From Craterostigma plantagineum (taxonomy: Eukaryota; Streptophyta; Magnoliopsida; Lamiales; Linderniaceae): a stretch of DNA of 64,000 nucleotides. The stretch is taken from assembly GCA_027422505.1 (NCBI GenBank), contig JAPQWV010000001.1:5270001-5334000 (forward strand), read 5' to 3'. Position numbers and translations under genes: made by a program. This document shows positions 10,200-20,905 of this stretch, piece by piece; position 1 is the first letter of the stretch; each line of letters starts with the position of its first letter. The notes under the pieces were generated by a model that was not told where the DNA came from, searched no databases, and was given only the letters and a program-made list of their open reading frames with translations.

Positions 10200-12651
10200 T
10201 CACGGGTTAAATAACCAGGAAGACTATTAGCACTTACTTTCTTGTAAATAATTTCAAAATCAAACGGGCTAATGAGCCTGCCATCTCGCAAACATTTGTT
10301 TAGAAACATCGTGTTTAAAATCTTTCCGAAACATAAATTTCGCAGTCTGACAATCAGTTTTTATTAAAAACTTCTGATTATGTAAATCATCTTGAAATTT
10401 AAGAATGCACTTAACAATAGCAAGTACTTATCTAGCTATAGTAGCGTAATTCTTTTGAGCATTATTTCATTTCCCCCAATGGAATCTAACTAAATATTCT
10501 TTCTTATCTTCTGGAGAAACTTGTTTTAAGATTTCTCCAAAACCTAAATCAGGCGCATTGGTTTCTATAATTTTCTGCCAATTAGGGTTAGCAATCATCA
10601 AACAAGGTAAATGCGTAACCTTATTCTTAATTTTCTTAACTGCTTCAGTGTGACTATTTGTCCACTGGCAAGGAATCTTTTTTAATTCTATCATATTAAA
10701 ATAGATGTGTCAATTGCAAGATTTTTATAATAAGGAGAAATGTAATTAAGACTACCTAAAAAATCTTTGAAGTTAGTTTTATCAAGAATTTGATCCGGAA
10801 ATTTAGACGCAAATTCAATACCTCTATTGAAAAGATTAACATTACCCTTTTCAATGGTATGACCTAAAAATCTAACGTTAATTTGAAATAAGACCATTTT
10901 TGGGCTGGATATAACTAATCCATTTTGAATAACAATTTTCTTAAAAATATTAAGATGTTTAAAATGAGTTTCAATATCTTTAGAAAACATTAAAATATCA
11001 TCAATATAAACGACAATAAAATTACTATACGGAATAAAAATATCGTTCATTATATTTTGAAATTCAGAAGGAGCATTTTTTAAACCAAAAGGCATAACGT
11101 TCCATTCAAATTGTCCAATTGGGGCTGTAAAAGCAGTTTTATATCTATCTTTTCAGCTATTTGAATTTGCCGAAAAACCTAATTTTAAATCAAATTTTGA
11201 AAATATAATGGCATTAAATCATCTATCTAAAAGATCTTTTTTATTTGGAATAGGATACCTAATTCATTTTAAAATCTTATTTAATGGTTTATAATTCATA
11301 ACTAACCTGGGTGCTCCCCTTTTCTTTTCGGCATGATTATTAACATAAAATACAGTGCACGACCAACAGGGGCGGATCTAGGATTTTTTGACCGGGGGGG
11401 CCGTAACGAAAATTGGCGTGGGTAATGAGACCATGTAGAAAATAATTTTCATTTGACGTTTTCTATTAAAAAAGGTCACCAATTGAATATATTTTTCGTG
11501 GAAAACTATGAATCTTAAAACAAATACACAACGAATTAATTATCAATAGAATAAATCAACTTTAATCTTAATGAAGATCTAACAACCACATGTCACAATA
11601 CTAATATTGCGAAGCGAGATGCAATATCAAAGCTTTCTTTTATAATACTAATATAATATAAAGAAAATAGAGTACCAAATTTTGAATGGAGAATGAAAAT
11701 AATTAGCAAATGTTAAAAGAAAATTAAATATATATTGAATACGACTTAATAAGGTAATGTATTGGGAAAGCAGGCATGATATACTAGTTGAAATGAGTTA
11801 AAAATTGTCATTTCATTTCTTAGTTAAAATGTTAGACTTAAAATAGTTAAGATCGTTATGATTTATTAGTTAAAAGAACTATTAAAATGGTGTATTAGTT
11901 AAAATATGTTTAGACTTAACATTAATTAAAATAGTTATTTTATGATGTTTAAAACTGTTGATTGATTATTAGTTAAATATGTTTATAAATTAAAAATAAT
12001 TAAAATCACTAAATAGACTTATGATTAAACAATAATGATAATTGATGTATTAGTTAAAAACTATTTAATATCAGTCAACATATAAGTAAATACACAAAAT
12101 AAAGAAAAATATTCCCAAGTAGAATCGAACCCACGTGCATACATATCACATCAACCTACCATCCACATACTAACCACTACACCACTTATAATTACGGTAT
12201 CATATGTTTAACATAATAAATATATACATAAAAACACATATACTACATATAGTAGTAAAAGTTTCGAAAATTCCCGGGGGGGCCGTGGCCCCCTCTGGCC
12301 ACACTGTAGATCCGCCACTGACGACCAATGTGATTTCGAAGGTTTTATTAAACCTTCTGTAAAAGAGAAGCTATTTCTCACTAAAATCATCTTCATAGGG
12401 TAAATAAACTATATGCTTCTTTCTATTCTAAAAAGCATTAGGAAGATCGTTACATATTTGCAACGTTAATTTATTATGTAATAATTTAATTTTTTCTTAT
12501 AACTTAGGATTTTGGAGTTTATCCTCAATCGCAAGTATATTAATTTTTGCTTAAGGTAATTTACCTGATTTTCTTTTGCTTTAACAAGAGTAGAATCCTT
12601 AATTTCATTAAGAATCCTAGATAAAGGTTCAGTAATAAATTCAAAGTACAC
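10200..12651 (-). pseudogene. Pararetrovirus reverse transcriptase and RNase H, split by a hAT element
   Basis: The N-terminal RT part lies at 12651-12329 and the rest at 11358-10467. Catalytic YIDDILMFS (minus frame, about 10990) and MPFGLKNAPSEFQ (about 11090) are clear. RNase H motifs continue from 10694 toward about 10200 through stops. The two RT parts meet in register across the 954-bp hAT insertion at 11367-12320. The enzyme would copy the RNA pregenome into DNA in the cytoplasm. Frame breaks occur on both sides of the insertion, for example near 11150 and 10465. Confidence 0.88.
11367..12320. mobile_element. Non-autonomous hAT transposon in the pararetrovirus RT
   Basis: The ends CAGGGGCGGATC and GATCCGCCACTG are imperfect inverted repeats of a type common in plant hAT elements. 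The 8-bp target duplication ACGACCAA is perfect (11359-11366 and 12321-12328). G-rich and C-rich runs lie just inside the ends. The 954-bp interior is AT-rich with no transposase frame, so movement would have needed a partner element. Confidence 0.93.
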
Positions 12652-12973
12652 TTCTTTGTTTTCGAAGTTTCCTTAAATCCGTATTCATCATATTTTTGAT
12701 AGGAAACATTTTTCTAAGGAATGGAGTATCAAGAATTACTTGGTTCGTAATATTCTTGACGAGCAAGAATGACGTAGGAATACAGACCTTATTTTTACAA
12801 ATAAAGGCCTTAGGAATTTTATAGTTTATTTGCAGTTTTTCTCCGCTTGCAGAGCTAAGAGAATGAGTTATTTTATGGAAATATTGGATAGTAATTATTC
12901 CCTCCTGGATGCAATTTAAATATGCTCCACTATCGATTAAAGCTATAAGATTTCTTTTGAAAGCTTCCGTCAA
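12641..12973 (-). pseudogene. Pararetrovirus aspartic protease
   Basis: A 110-codon minus-strand frame carries the active-site loop ALIDSGAYLNC near its N-terminus and VILDTPFLRKMFP near the C-terminal end. The size and motifs suit the caulimovirid protease that cuts the polyprotein. It lies between the coat/linker region and RT, as expected. The frame runs out at the protease-RT boundary, where a frame change is needed. Confidence 0.85.
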
Positions 12974-13191
12974 TAAGTAATGATATTTTCACTAACCATT
13001 TTTGGGAAGTAATAATTTCTAATGTAGAAAGGTTTATCTTCGATATTCTCAGAAGTACAAGCGAATTCTTCACTAGATTTTGTTTCGACAATTTCTTTTC
13101 CTTTTTCTAATTTGGAAAATCTTCTTTCTAAATTTATATGACTTAATTTTAGATTTTTAATTTTCAGTTTTGAGATTTGTAATTTCTAATG

Positions 13192-13630
13192 TTAAATCTT
13201 TAATATTAGTGGGAGATTCTCTTTTATTAAATTATGAAGTAATTTCATTACTTCGGACATTCTATAAGGTTCAGATTTAGGAATATCTTCTTTAGAAGTT
13301 TCTTCATCTTTTTGAATTATTCTTTTAATAATTAGATGTTTTAAATTTGGAACATCTTTTTCTTTTAATATTTCAAGAAGATTATTGTCAAGAACATTTA
13401 TTTCTTGAAATTGTGATATAATTTGATATAAATTATTATCTTCTATTTCAGATTCTGAAGTATCTAAATTCTTAGAGCAAGGTTGTCCTATTTGACAATT
13501 TTGGCATTCATCAGATTCCGACGACAAGATTTCTTCGATGATATTATTATTTTCGTCGTTTGAAGAAGATTCTGATTCACTATCAGATTCTAAAAGGATT
13601 TTTGATAATGTTTCTTTTAATTCATTATCT
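13192..13630 (-). pseudogene. Pararetrovirus acidic Cys-containing linker between coat and protease
   Basis: The frame at 13192-13527 is rich in Ser, Asp and Glu and contains the Cys cluster CQNCQIGQPC. It follows the CCHC finger and precedes the protease, so it is the C-terminal tail or linker of the coat region. Part of it is repeated in the second copy at 6640-7359. Confidence 0.6.
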
Positions 13631-13633
13631 ATT

Positions 13634-15357
13634 TCAAACTACTGATTTCTTTTTAGTCCAGCAAGTCTTTGCTTTATGACCTACTTTTCCGCATTTTCGA
13701 TAGATAATTGGAGGAAATTTATTTTTGTATTGGTAAACTTTATTATCTTTTGAGAATTTTTGTTCTCTTCTTTTAAATTTTCGGTTTTTTCTTCTTTCGT
13801 ATTCTTTAATGGAATATTTTTTAGCTTTATGTTCTTTACGAGATTTACTCGTAGAAGGATTTTCCATGCCATATTGGCCACATAATTCTCCTAATTGTTT
13901 CTTTTCATCTAGAGAATGTCTCTTTACTTGTTTATTTAATTTTATTTCATTACATAAGACTAAACCTTCTTGTATACAAGTTCCTATAAGATTATCGTAG
14001 CTTTACGAGTTATAATCCATACTTGATTCTCCTTTTCTAAGGTTATTCCTTACTCTTTCTGCGAAGAGTGGAGGTAGGCCATCTATAAATTTAGATCTCC
14101 AGGAGTTTCATGACTCGGCTAAGGAAAGTAACTTTATACCATCTAAATGATGTAAGAGTTTTACACCTAAGATTTTGAGAAGAGTTCTGATATTTTCAGA
14201 ATTATCAGACCATCGGCCTGTGAAATGTTCTATAATATTTACGCATAATAACAGCGTTTTCGACGATTTCGTCGTTTTCTTCTTTCATGGTAAGATAAAT
14301 ATCTTCTTGCTCTCGTTGAGTTAAATAATTATCCCACCAACCTTTTAACTGACTAGTAAAGCCAGCAACAGCCATTTTAGCAACAACTCTATCACTATTA
14401 TGATTAGCTTTGCAAATTGTGCTATACATTAACATTCTATGAATCATGTTAAAAATTTGCCTCTCGGTATAACTGTCTAAATTCCACTCATATATGCTTC
14501 TACCACTATAAGAATTATTGAGTGTAAAATCTTGTTCTTCGAACAATATATCTTGAGGAGTTGGCTTTGGGTAATAGTATTTACTTTGAATTGGCCTACT
14601 AGCATATTTTGTATGCTTGAGTTTATTAATTTCTTCGTTAAATGTGTTCTGAATATTATCGAAATTTTCAAGTTGAGCTTCAAATTCTTCGCTTAAAGTA
14701 TTATTCTTAAGATTTTCAGTTTTTCTTCGAGTAAGTTTTCAATATGAGAAATCGATTTTAATTTAAAATCAATAATTTCAGGAGTTTGCTGAACACTCGG
14801 AGAAGCTTTATTAACTGTTCCAAGTTCAATTTTATCTTTTAAAAGATGATTTTTAATATCTTTTACTGAAGACGAAATTTCTTCAATATTTTTCTTTAAA
14901 AAAGAGATTTGTTCCCCTAAACCAATAACATACATATTTGTATGTTGTTTGAAAAGACAATCAATATGGCTTATAGTCACAGTAAGCGTATCGTTTTCAA
15001 ATAATTTTTGAAAAGCATTAAAATATCTAATTTCATTTTCTTTTTCCATTTGGAAACTAATTTGAGGTGGGTAAATTGAATTTAGCTTTTTTCCCGTTGA
15101 AAGCTTATAATTTCTTTCAAGAACAGATACCATATTTTTAAAATATTTTGTCAAAAACCATGGAATAAAAGATAACATTTAATTTCGTTTTGACAAATCA
15201 TTATAAAAATTTTCTTGAATAGTAGCTTTATTTGCTTTATTAAAACTTTCAAAAAACCATTTTCGAAAAAGTTCCCATTTTGGTTGAAAGAATTCCTGTT
15301 GAATTTTCTTTCTTGCCGGTGAACCCGGACTAAAATCAATTTTGGGTTTTAAATCCA
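13634..15357 (-). pseudogene. Pararetrovirus coat protein region with CCHC finger
   Basis: In minus-strand order, an N-terminal region (15357-14693) has a coiled-coil-like segment around ISFLKKNIEEISSSVKDIK. A core at 14546-14205 follows (GFTSQLKGWWDNYLT, typical of caulimovirid coat proteins). A basic region with the zinc finger CGKVGHKAKTCW lies at 13867-13634. The finger packages RNA. The parts are in different frames with stops between them (for example at about 15180 and 14690). Confidence 0.8.
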
Positions 15358-16416
15358 TTAAACATGAAAATTCATTTCTGACTCAGTTATTTCCTCGTCT
15401 TGATTTTCAAAAACCCCGTGAACAATATTATCAGGATTAGTTCTAAATTCTTCTACTTTATTTTGAAGGTAATCACTAGAGGTTGATTCCCTAATTTGAG
15501 AGGTCGAAGCTCTAGAAGGAGATCTTATCAAATAATCACATGGTGATATATGATAATGAGAAGAAGCTGATCTACTCATTCTTGATTTAGGAGTTTCGAT
15601 AGATCTTTGATTTTGTTCGAGTTGTATTTGAACAGTTCCATCTGTTGTTTGTATTATTTGAGTATGATTATTTTTAATTTTGAGTTGAGGAGGCATAGCT
15701 CTTTCAATTATCCAGTTTTCTGGAAATTGTATTTCTTCCCATTTTATAGATCTTCTAATTGTAATATTAGATCTACTAAAATTAGTTTCTATAAGAACAG
15801 TTTCGTAGATGGGTTTATCAACGATTTTGCATTGTGGATTAAGCGTATATAAAGGCTTATAATAAATCCTATAACAGATACAAAATACTTCCGATCATGG
15901 AGCGAAATTGTATCCGTGAGTTTTGACATTTAATGTCAGAGAATCTAATATATTAACATCGGTCAGTGATAAATGGAGATTCGGATAAACATTAAAATAA
16001 ACTGGGCCATGTGCAAAGGCTAGACTGAGTTAATCCCATAAGGGATTGTTTCCACTCGAGATTTCTACCATCTCTAAGAGCTGCTATAAAATTCTTTGGT
16101 AAACCTTCTATAGTCAAAGCTTAAAGGCTACCTGTACTAACCCGATATGAATAAAGTTATGATATATTCTATATTTTTCTAAGTCTCTATTACTTAGAAG
16201 TCTAATAACCATTTCTTCATTATTCAAGGAAATTGTTTCTTCAGTAGTTTTAACTACCTGTTTCAAGCCTAATTTTTCGAAAGTTCCTAATTCATAGATT
16301 ATTTTATAATCTATCTTAGGAATTGTCCAACGATTCAATTTGTCTAAATCTTGATGGATATCATACCCCTCTTCAATACTATTTTTAACAGTATCCTTTC
16401 GTCTCATCAAATTCAT
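15358..16416 (-). pseudogene. Pararetrovirus movement protein
   Basis: It begins at a minus-strand ATG about 40 bases after the primer site (16416). Broken frames run to a stop at 15358-15360. Conserved 30K-family positions are visible near 16000, and a C-terminal Ser/Arg-rich tail is at 15358-15696. The protein would open plasmodesmata for virus spread. At least two frame changes occur between 16114 and 15700. The stop overlaps the next start as TAATG. Confidence 0.75.
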
Positions 16417-16455
16417 TTGATAAAGACCGTTAAACTACACCTCAACTTCTCAAAA

Positions 16456-16478
16456 CCCCCAATATGGCTCTGATACCA
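16456..16478 (-). promoter_or_regulatory. Pararetrovirus tRNA-Met primer binding site (main copy)
   Basis: Minus-strand TGGTATCAGAGCC followed by ATATTGGGGG lies between the leader and the movement-protein start. By convention this site is position 1 of a caulimovirid genome. Confidence 0.88.
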
Positions 16479-17234
16479 TACGAAAAGATCTTTACAAAAA
16501 TTTAAAAATTTAAAGGCTTAACAAATGATACATGGCGTTGCCAACCTATCGAACCAAGGAAAATGGTACTTGGCGTTGTTAAACCTATCGGTCCAGTTAT
16601 CAAGCTGTAAACAGTTTGATCCCGTTCGGTCCAAAGGTAGTTCAGCCGATATACCATAATCAGAATTTCGTTCAAAGGTAGTCTAGCCAATATACCAAAT
16701 ATTAAAATAAAACTAAAAATTGTTTTTATGTTCGGTAGAATTAGTCGAATACAAGGATTTTAACATAATAGAATTTTCATTCAATGAATTCAATAGGTAA
16801 CAGCCATCGCCCTCAAACGCCTACTAAACGGCAACACGGGCTTGCCAAGAGCCGATACAGAATTAATCAAAATCAAATTTTATTACAACCTTTATTCAAA
16901 TCTAATTCTTTCAATCGATTTTCAAAAGATTTTTATAAAAGAAAATATGAAATACATCATATTAATATATATACAATATGATATAAAACCATGATTAAGG
17001 TATTAAGGCATCTTGGTGTAGTTTAACGATGGAATTAGCCTTCCATTAAAGCTAAACGAGACAACAGATAAATATGTAAACAAAAATTAAACAGTTACTT
17101 GAAAGATGAAGCGTACAAGAAACTTCAACTTTTATTGCGTAAAATATTTTACAATGGAGAGGGAATTACAACGAAGGGAAGGTGAGAGAGTGAGTGCGTA
17201 AGAAAACGCGTACATAGCATATGGCTTAAAGCCA

Positions 17235-17242
17235 TATTTATA
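17235..17242 (-). promoter_or_regulatory. Pararetrovirus TATA box
   Basis: Minus-strand TATAAATA lies in the repeated segment at the upstream end of the virus sequence, about 760 bases before the primer site. The degraded equivalent is at 8640-8647. It would direct the pregenomic RNA. Confidence 0.55.
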
Positions 17243-17370
17243 GTCAAAGAAAACAAAGTAAAGAACAAAGTAAACATCAATAATTCTCCAAAGAATTACA
17301 ATTAATATAAAATTAGATATTTATTAAATATATGTTTCTAGTTTTTTACATAATTATATATAAATTATCC

Positions 17371-17527
17371 GGGGTTGGCCAAACCCAGGACCCTACCCGA
17401 GCCCGGCCTAGTTGAGTCACTTGAGACCCGGGACCCGCCCCATTACCCGGAGAATAAAAAATACCCGCCCCATCAGGGGCAGGTTTTGCGGCGGGTCCGG
17501 ATCTGGACCCGCTCCATTGCCATCCCT
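17371..17527. repeat. GC-rich transposon-end fragment (hAT-like, GGGATGGCAA type)
   Basis: The stretch is rich in GGGTCC/GGACCC motifs and ends CCATTGCCATCCCTAC. The reverse complement of that end starts GTAGGGATGGCAATGG, an end seen in many plant non-autonomous hAT repeats. No matching left end or target duplication is visible, so it is at best a fragment abutting the virus insertion. Confidence 0.35.
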
Positions 17528-17692
17528 ACATATTAGCTTCAATTTCGATTGAAAATATGATTAAATTTAATCAAAAATTTTGTAAATAAAATCATCACGA
17601 ATGTTTTTGTTTCTGAACGTAAATATCATAATAACCTCGAGGACACATCAAACTTGGTTTAGTGCATGATGGGTGCTCGTGCGGATGAAAAT

Positions 17693-17732
<40 letters not shown>

Positions 17733-19101
17733 CTAGACTAGAAGTTGTGATCGTAAATTTTTGGTTCACTTGATACCATTTTAATAAGCATTTATTACAA
17801 GAATAATTGTGCAAATTATGAACACTTTCTGTTAACGAATAACAATATATTGTACGTTTATAACATAAGAAAGCCACGTGCTACCTCTTATTATAAATCT
17901 TTCGTAATGGTATTTTCGTAATCGAACTTTAGGCCTTTTTCTCTTTTGTGTCCTCCTTAAAAATTTTACATTGATAGGGTCCAAACTCTATTGTAAATTA
18001 AGATTGGGCCAGATGACGAAGCCATAGATCTTTAAGACAAGTTGTCCTCCTTCGACTTCAAATCTAGAGCCAATATTTGAGGAGAAAGACGTTGCTAATT
18101 TTCCTTCACTACAATATATCACCATAATAATGACTAATCATTATAACTACACATTCGAATATACTTGAACGCGGCCGTGACCACCTCGACACAGACACAG
18201 TGTTGATTAAATTAAATGTGTTCTCTTGTCGACAGTTCTGCAAGTATGATTGTATCCCATGTTGTTTATTCGTTTCGTAGTAGCTTAAGATGTTTGTCAT
18301 GTAATAACGAAATAGAAAGGCGCCGATGGATGGTGGTTCCGGCGAAGCTTCTTACGTGCATAAGTTATTGGTTAATTTTCTTTCCCCTCGATCTTTCAGA
18401 AAATAGAATGATTAGAGAGCCTAAATCCTAACTTACCAACTTAAAATGTGAGAGTCCTTGCCCCAAAATGCCGGTTCACCGTCTTTCGAAAATAAATGTA
18501 TCGAACGCATTCTAGACATCCACATGCCTTTGGAAAATATAGAGTAACCACCTCTCAGCTGCATTCCAACCCTCGTGATATCCTCAGGAAATGTTCCAAC
18601 CTAGTGCCTGACAACGTACTTTTAGTCTAAAAAAGCGTGTTTCGTCCAAATCCCTCGGGGAAAAGCTATTTAGGCATTTTACTCGAGGAAAGGATTGTAT
18701 TCTTTCTGCATCACTTATCGATGTCTTGTCGGGCAAGTTCGACCCCAAAGGGACCTAATTTTTTCGAGGAAGCGTGCATCGACGTTTTGATCACTCTTCG
18801 GTTGGTTTTTTCGGATATCTTACCATATGATAAAACCCGGGCAACGTATATAGTTAAATTCAATAATTTTGTTACAGCACAATGGTTCCTAAATCGAACA
18901 TAACGATACATGCGCTCATATAAATAGGATACTTTTCCTTATTACACAACACAACACAACATCTTACTCCACATAAATAATACACAACACAACATCAACA
19001 GGGATATAATCACACTTGAGTAAGAACTGTCAACACGAGAGCACGTTTTTAATGATCTTTAACTAATATACAAACAGTTATACGCATGTTCTTGTTTTTA
19101 T
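17528..19101. other. No gene recognised; short simple repeats only
   Basis: AT-rich sequence downstream (on the minus strand) of WAK-A. It contains a (TA)n microsatellite at about 17695-17727 and an ACAACACAACA-type run at about 18945-18990. Small frames here show no codon-like pattern or known motif. Any WAK-A terminator should lie just below 19102, but none is distinguishable. Confidence 0.6.
17695..17727. repeat. (TA)n microsatellite
   Basis: About 16 uninterrupted TA units in non-coding sequence. Confidence 0.9.
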
Positions 19102-19911
19102 TCATATGTTCACCATCTGTTCTCTTTCTATCTCGACTCTCTTCTTTAGGCTAAGCATCATGTCAATCTGAAGACTGTCGAAGGCAGCACTCGAGGAAAT
19201 ATCATTACAAGCTTCATACGCGACAAATCCAAGCGAAGATTGAGACGCGTCGTCGACATGCTTTTCCCACGAGGGTTTTCCTTCTAGCGCTTCTAACTCA
19301 GTCGACACTTCCTTCATATTGGGCCTATCTTCACCTCTCAAGCAAAGGCAGCGTCTTGCTAGCAAGGCCACCTTCACAATCTGCTGCTCATTATTTCCTG
19401 CAGTACTCACAATAGTGTCGTCGAGTACCTCAAATAGCCCTTCTCTTCGCATAACAGAAAGGAAAAAAGTTGGCTAGGTTTCGATCCTTTTCTGACTTGT
19501 CGTAGCACAATGCCTTCATCCCAGTTAAAAGCTCGACGAGTATGATTCCAAAGCTGTAAACGTCGCTCTTTTCGATCAGTTGAGTTGTTACCATGTATTC
19601 GGGGTCTAAGTAGCCCCACGTCCCTTGAACCATAGTGTTAATTTGTGTTTGATCTACGGGGAAAAATCTTGAAGCTCCAAAGTCAGAGACTTTAGCGGTG
19701 AAGTTATGGTCTAAGAGTATGTTTGCAGACTTCACATCTCTGTGTATGATCGGCGTAGAAGCTGAAGAGTGTAGGTAAGAAAGTACATTGGCAGCCTCGG
19801 TGGCGATTCTTAAACGTATATCCCATGTAAGAAGACGAGACCTTGACTTGTCGTGTATGTACTCGAAGAGCGTGCCATTTGCGACGAACTCGTACACAAG
19901 TATGGGAACTT
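19102..19911 (-). pseudogene. WAK-A part 4: receptor kinase C-terminal kinase lobe
   Basis: The minus-strand frame starts at VPILVYEFVANGTLFEYIHD. It runs through IIHRDVKSANILLD, KVSDFGASRFF, GTWGYLDPEYM and EKSDVYSFGIILVELLTG, which are the catalytic and activation-segment motifs of a WAK-family Ser/Thr kinase. One extra T near 19450 shifts the frame; the rest (FEVLDDTIVS to the stop) lies at 19102-19452 in another frame. The exon continues upstream at 33455 after the L insertion, with the target duplication AACTT. The paralogue WAK-B is complete. Confidence 0.92.
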
Positions 19912-20249
19912 TGTTGGATAAGCTCAATCAAAGATAAAAACAAAAGAAAAAAACAAATATAAACTAGGAATTTGAAAGTCACGCATGAAGTAGAGCCATC
20001 CAAATAAGACCAAGATTGAAGGAAGAAAAAAAAAAGTCTAAGATACGATCCTATAGACGAAATGAAAGATATGCGCGTGATTGTTTTTGTCTGCATTTAC
20101 TTCATGTACTCTATATATATTTGCATGTATTAGATATGTAAAGGGTGAGTGGAGAGATAAAGAAAAAAAGAGCTTCATTAACGCGTGAGCAAGTGAATAA
20201 GAAAATATTTTGCTCAGATAAATAATCGCCTCCCTCCACCAGTCCTTCT
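19912..20249 (+). repeat. Element L 5' LTR, first part
   Basis: It matches 33096-33415 apart from a few substitutions and a 17-bp indel near 20000. The LTR is interrupted by C1 and resumes after it at 25342-25380. Confidence 0.92.
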
Positions 20250-20708
20250 TGTCGACATAATAATCAACCACAAGGGTTGAATGGTAGGTTTGAATAGTCA
20301 ATCAAGGGAGCATTTAAACGTGGGAAACACTTTTCAAAGTGGTGCTGATGATTGTTCATATTACATTGTTCACACCTTGGGATTTGCCTATAAAAAGGGC
20401 ATCGATCGATCACATGAAGATCATCCCACTGAAGAAAATAAATAGAGAGAAGAGAGAATAAAAAATAGAGAGTTTGTCGGTATTTTCTCCGACTATAAAG
20501 AGAGAGGTTGAGGGTTTTCTCCTTTATAGATTGAGAGTTTGTAACTCCTATATTTTTCCTCTATAGTGGATTCTTCTTCCTTGCCCGTGGTTTTTACCCC
20601 GATTTGTTTGGGAGTTTTCCACGTTAAATCTCGGTGTCCACATTTTATCTTTAATTACCCAAATATTAGCCGCAATATTATTCGACCGGGTCCGCTGCCA
20701 CGCCAACA
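20250..20708 (+). repeat. C1 5' LTR
   Basis: 459 bp from TGTCGAC to CCAACA. It holds the TATA box at 20389-20396 and a run of GAGAGA-type repeats downstream. Confidence 0.96.
20389..20396 (+). promoter_or_regulatory. C1 LTR TATA box
   Basis: TATAAAAA in CCTATAAAAAGGGC, about two thirds of the LTR before its end. This is a normal position for the LTR promoter. The same box is in the 3' LTR near 25017. Confidence 0.7.
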
Positions 20709-20710
20709 AT

Positions 20711-20723
20711 TGGTATCAGAGCC
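20711..20723 (+). promoter_or_regulatory. C1 primer binding site
   Basis: TGGTATCAGAGCC, two bases after the LTR end, is a perfect complement to the 3' end of initiator tRNA-Met. Confidence 0.92.
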
Positions 20724-20905
20724 TAGCTTGGGTTTTATATATCTATTTATCGTATGCTCTGTGGTTGCCACTAACGTGGACCCTCCACATCAGAAAATAA
20801 TAGTTATTATACTGCCCTTGTTACGGTGACGAAAAAGCCGGTACGAGTTCAATAATTATCTGCTGCAACCCCGTCGGAGGTATCGCTCACGACTGAGCAG
20901 AAATT

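Larger units (their letters stand above)
6305..17293 (-). mobile_element. Endogenous pararetrovirus (Caulimoviridae), over-length, decayed
   Basis: Read on the minus strand from 17293 the order is promoter, leader with tRNA-Met primer site, movement protein, coat protein with CCHC finger, aspartic protease, reverse transcriptase, RNase H and a last frame. After that the promoter, leader, primer site and movement-protein start appear again (8700 to 7360). This is the order of a Caulimoviridae genome; the layout resembles the petuvirus/florendovirus group. There is no integrase and there are no true LTRs. Without the hAT insertion one unit is about 7.6 kb. Stops and frameshifts are everywhere, so the copy is inactive. 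Confidence 0.88.

Noticed and set aside
17371..17527. Possible GC-rich promoter or structured RNA
   Set aside because: Its composition and the GGGATGGCAATGG end fit a DNA-transposon fragment better, and no RNA fold signature was evident.
18109..18911. Several 60-90 codon frames downstream of WAK-A
   Set aside because: No motif, no codon pattern and overlapping frames on both strands; probably chance.
20038..20301. Frame with strongly repeated counterparts at about 33204-33400
   Set aside because: The repetition is explained by the two L LTRs; the frames are not genes.
20566..20829. Short frame MDSSSLPVVFTPICLGVFHVK repeated at 25194 and (variant) at 61986
   Set aside because: It lies entirely in the C1/C1b LTRs and is conserved only because LTRs are copies.
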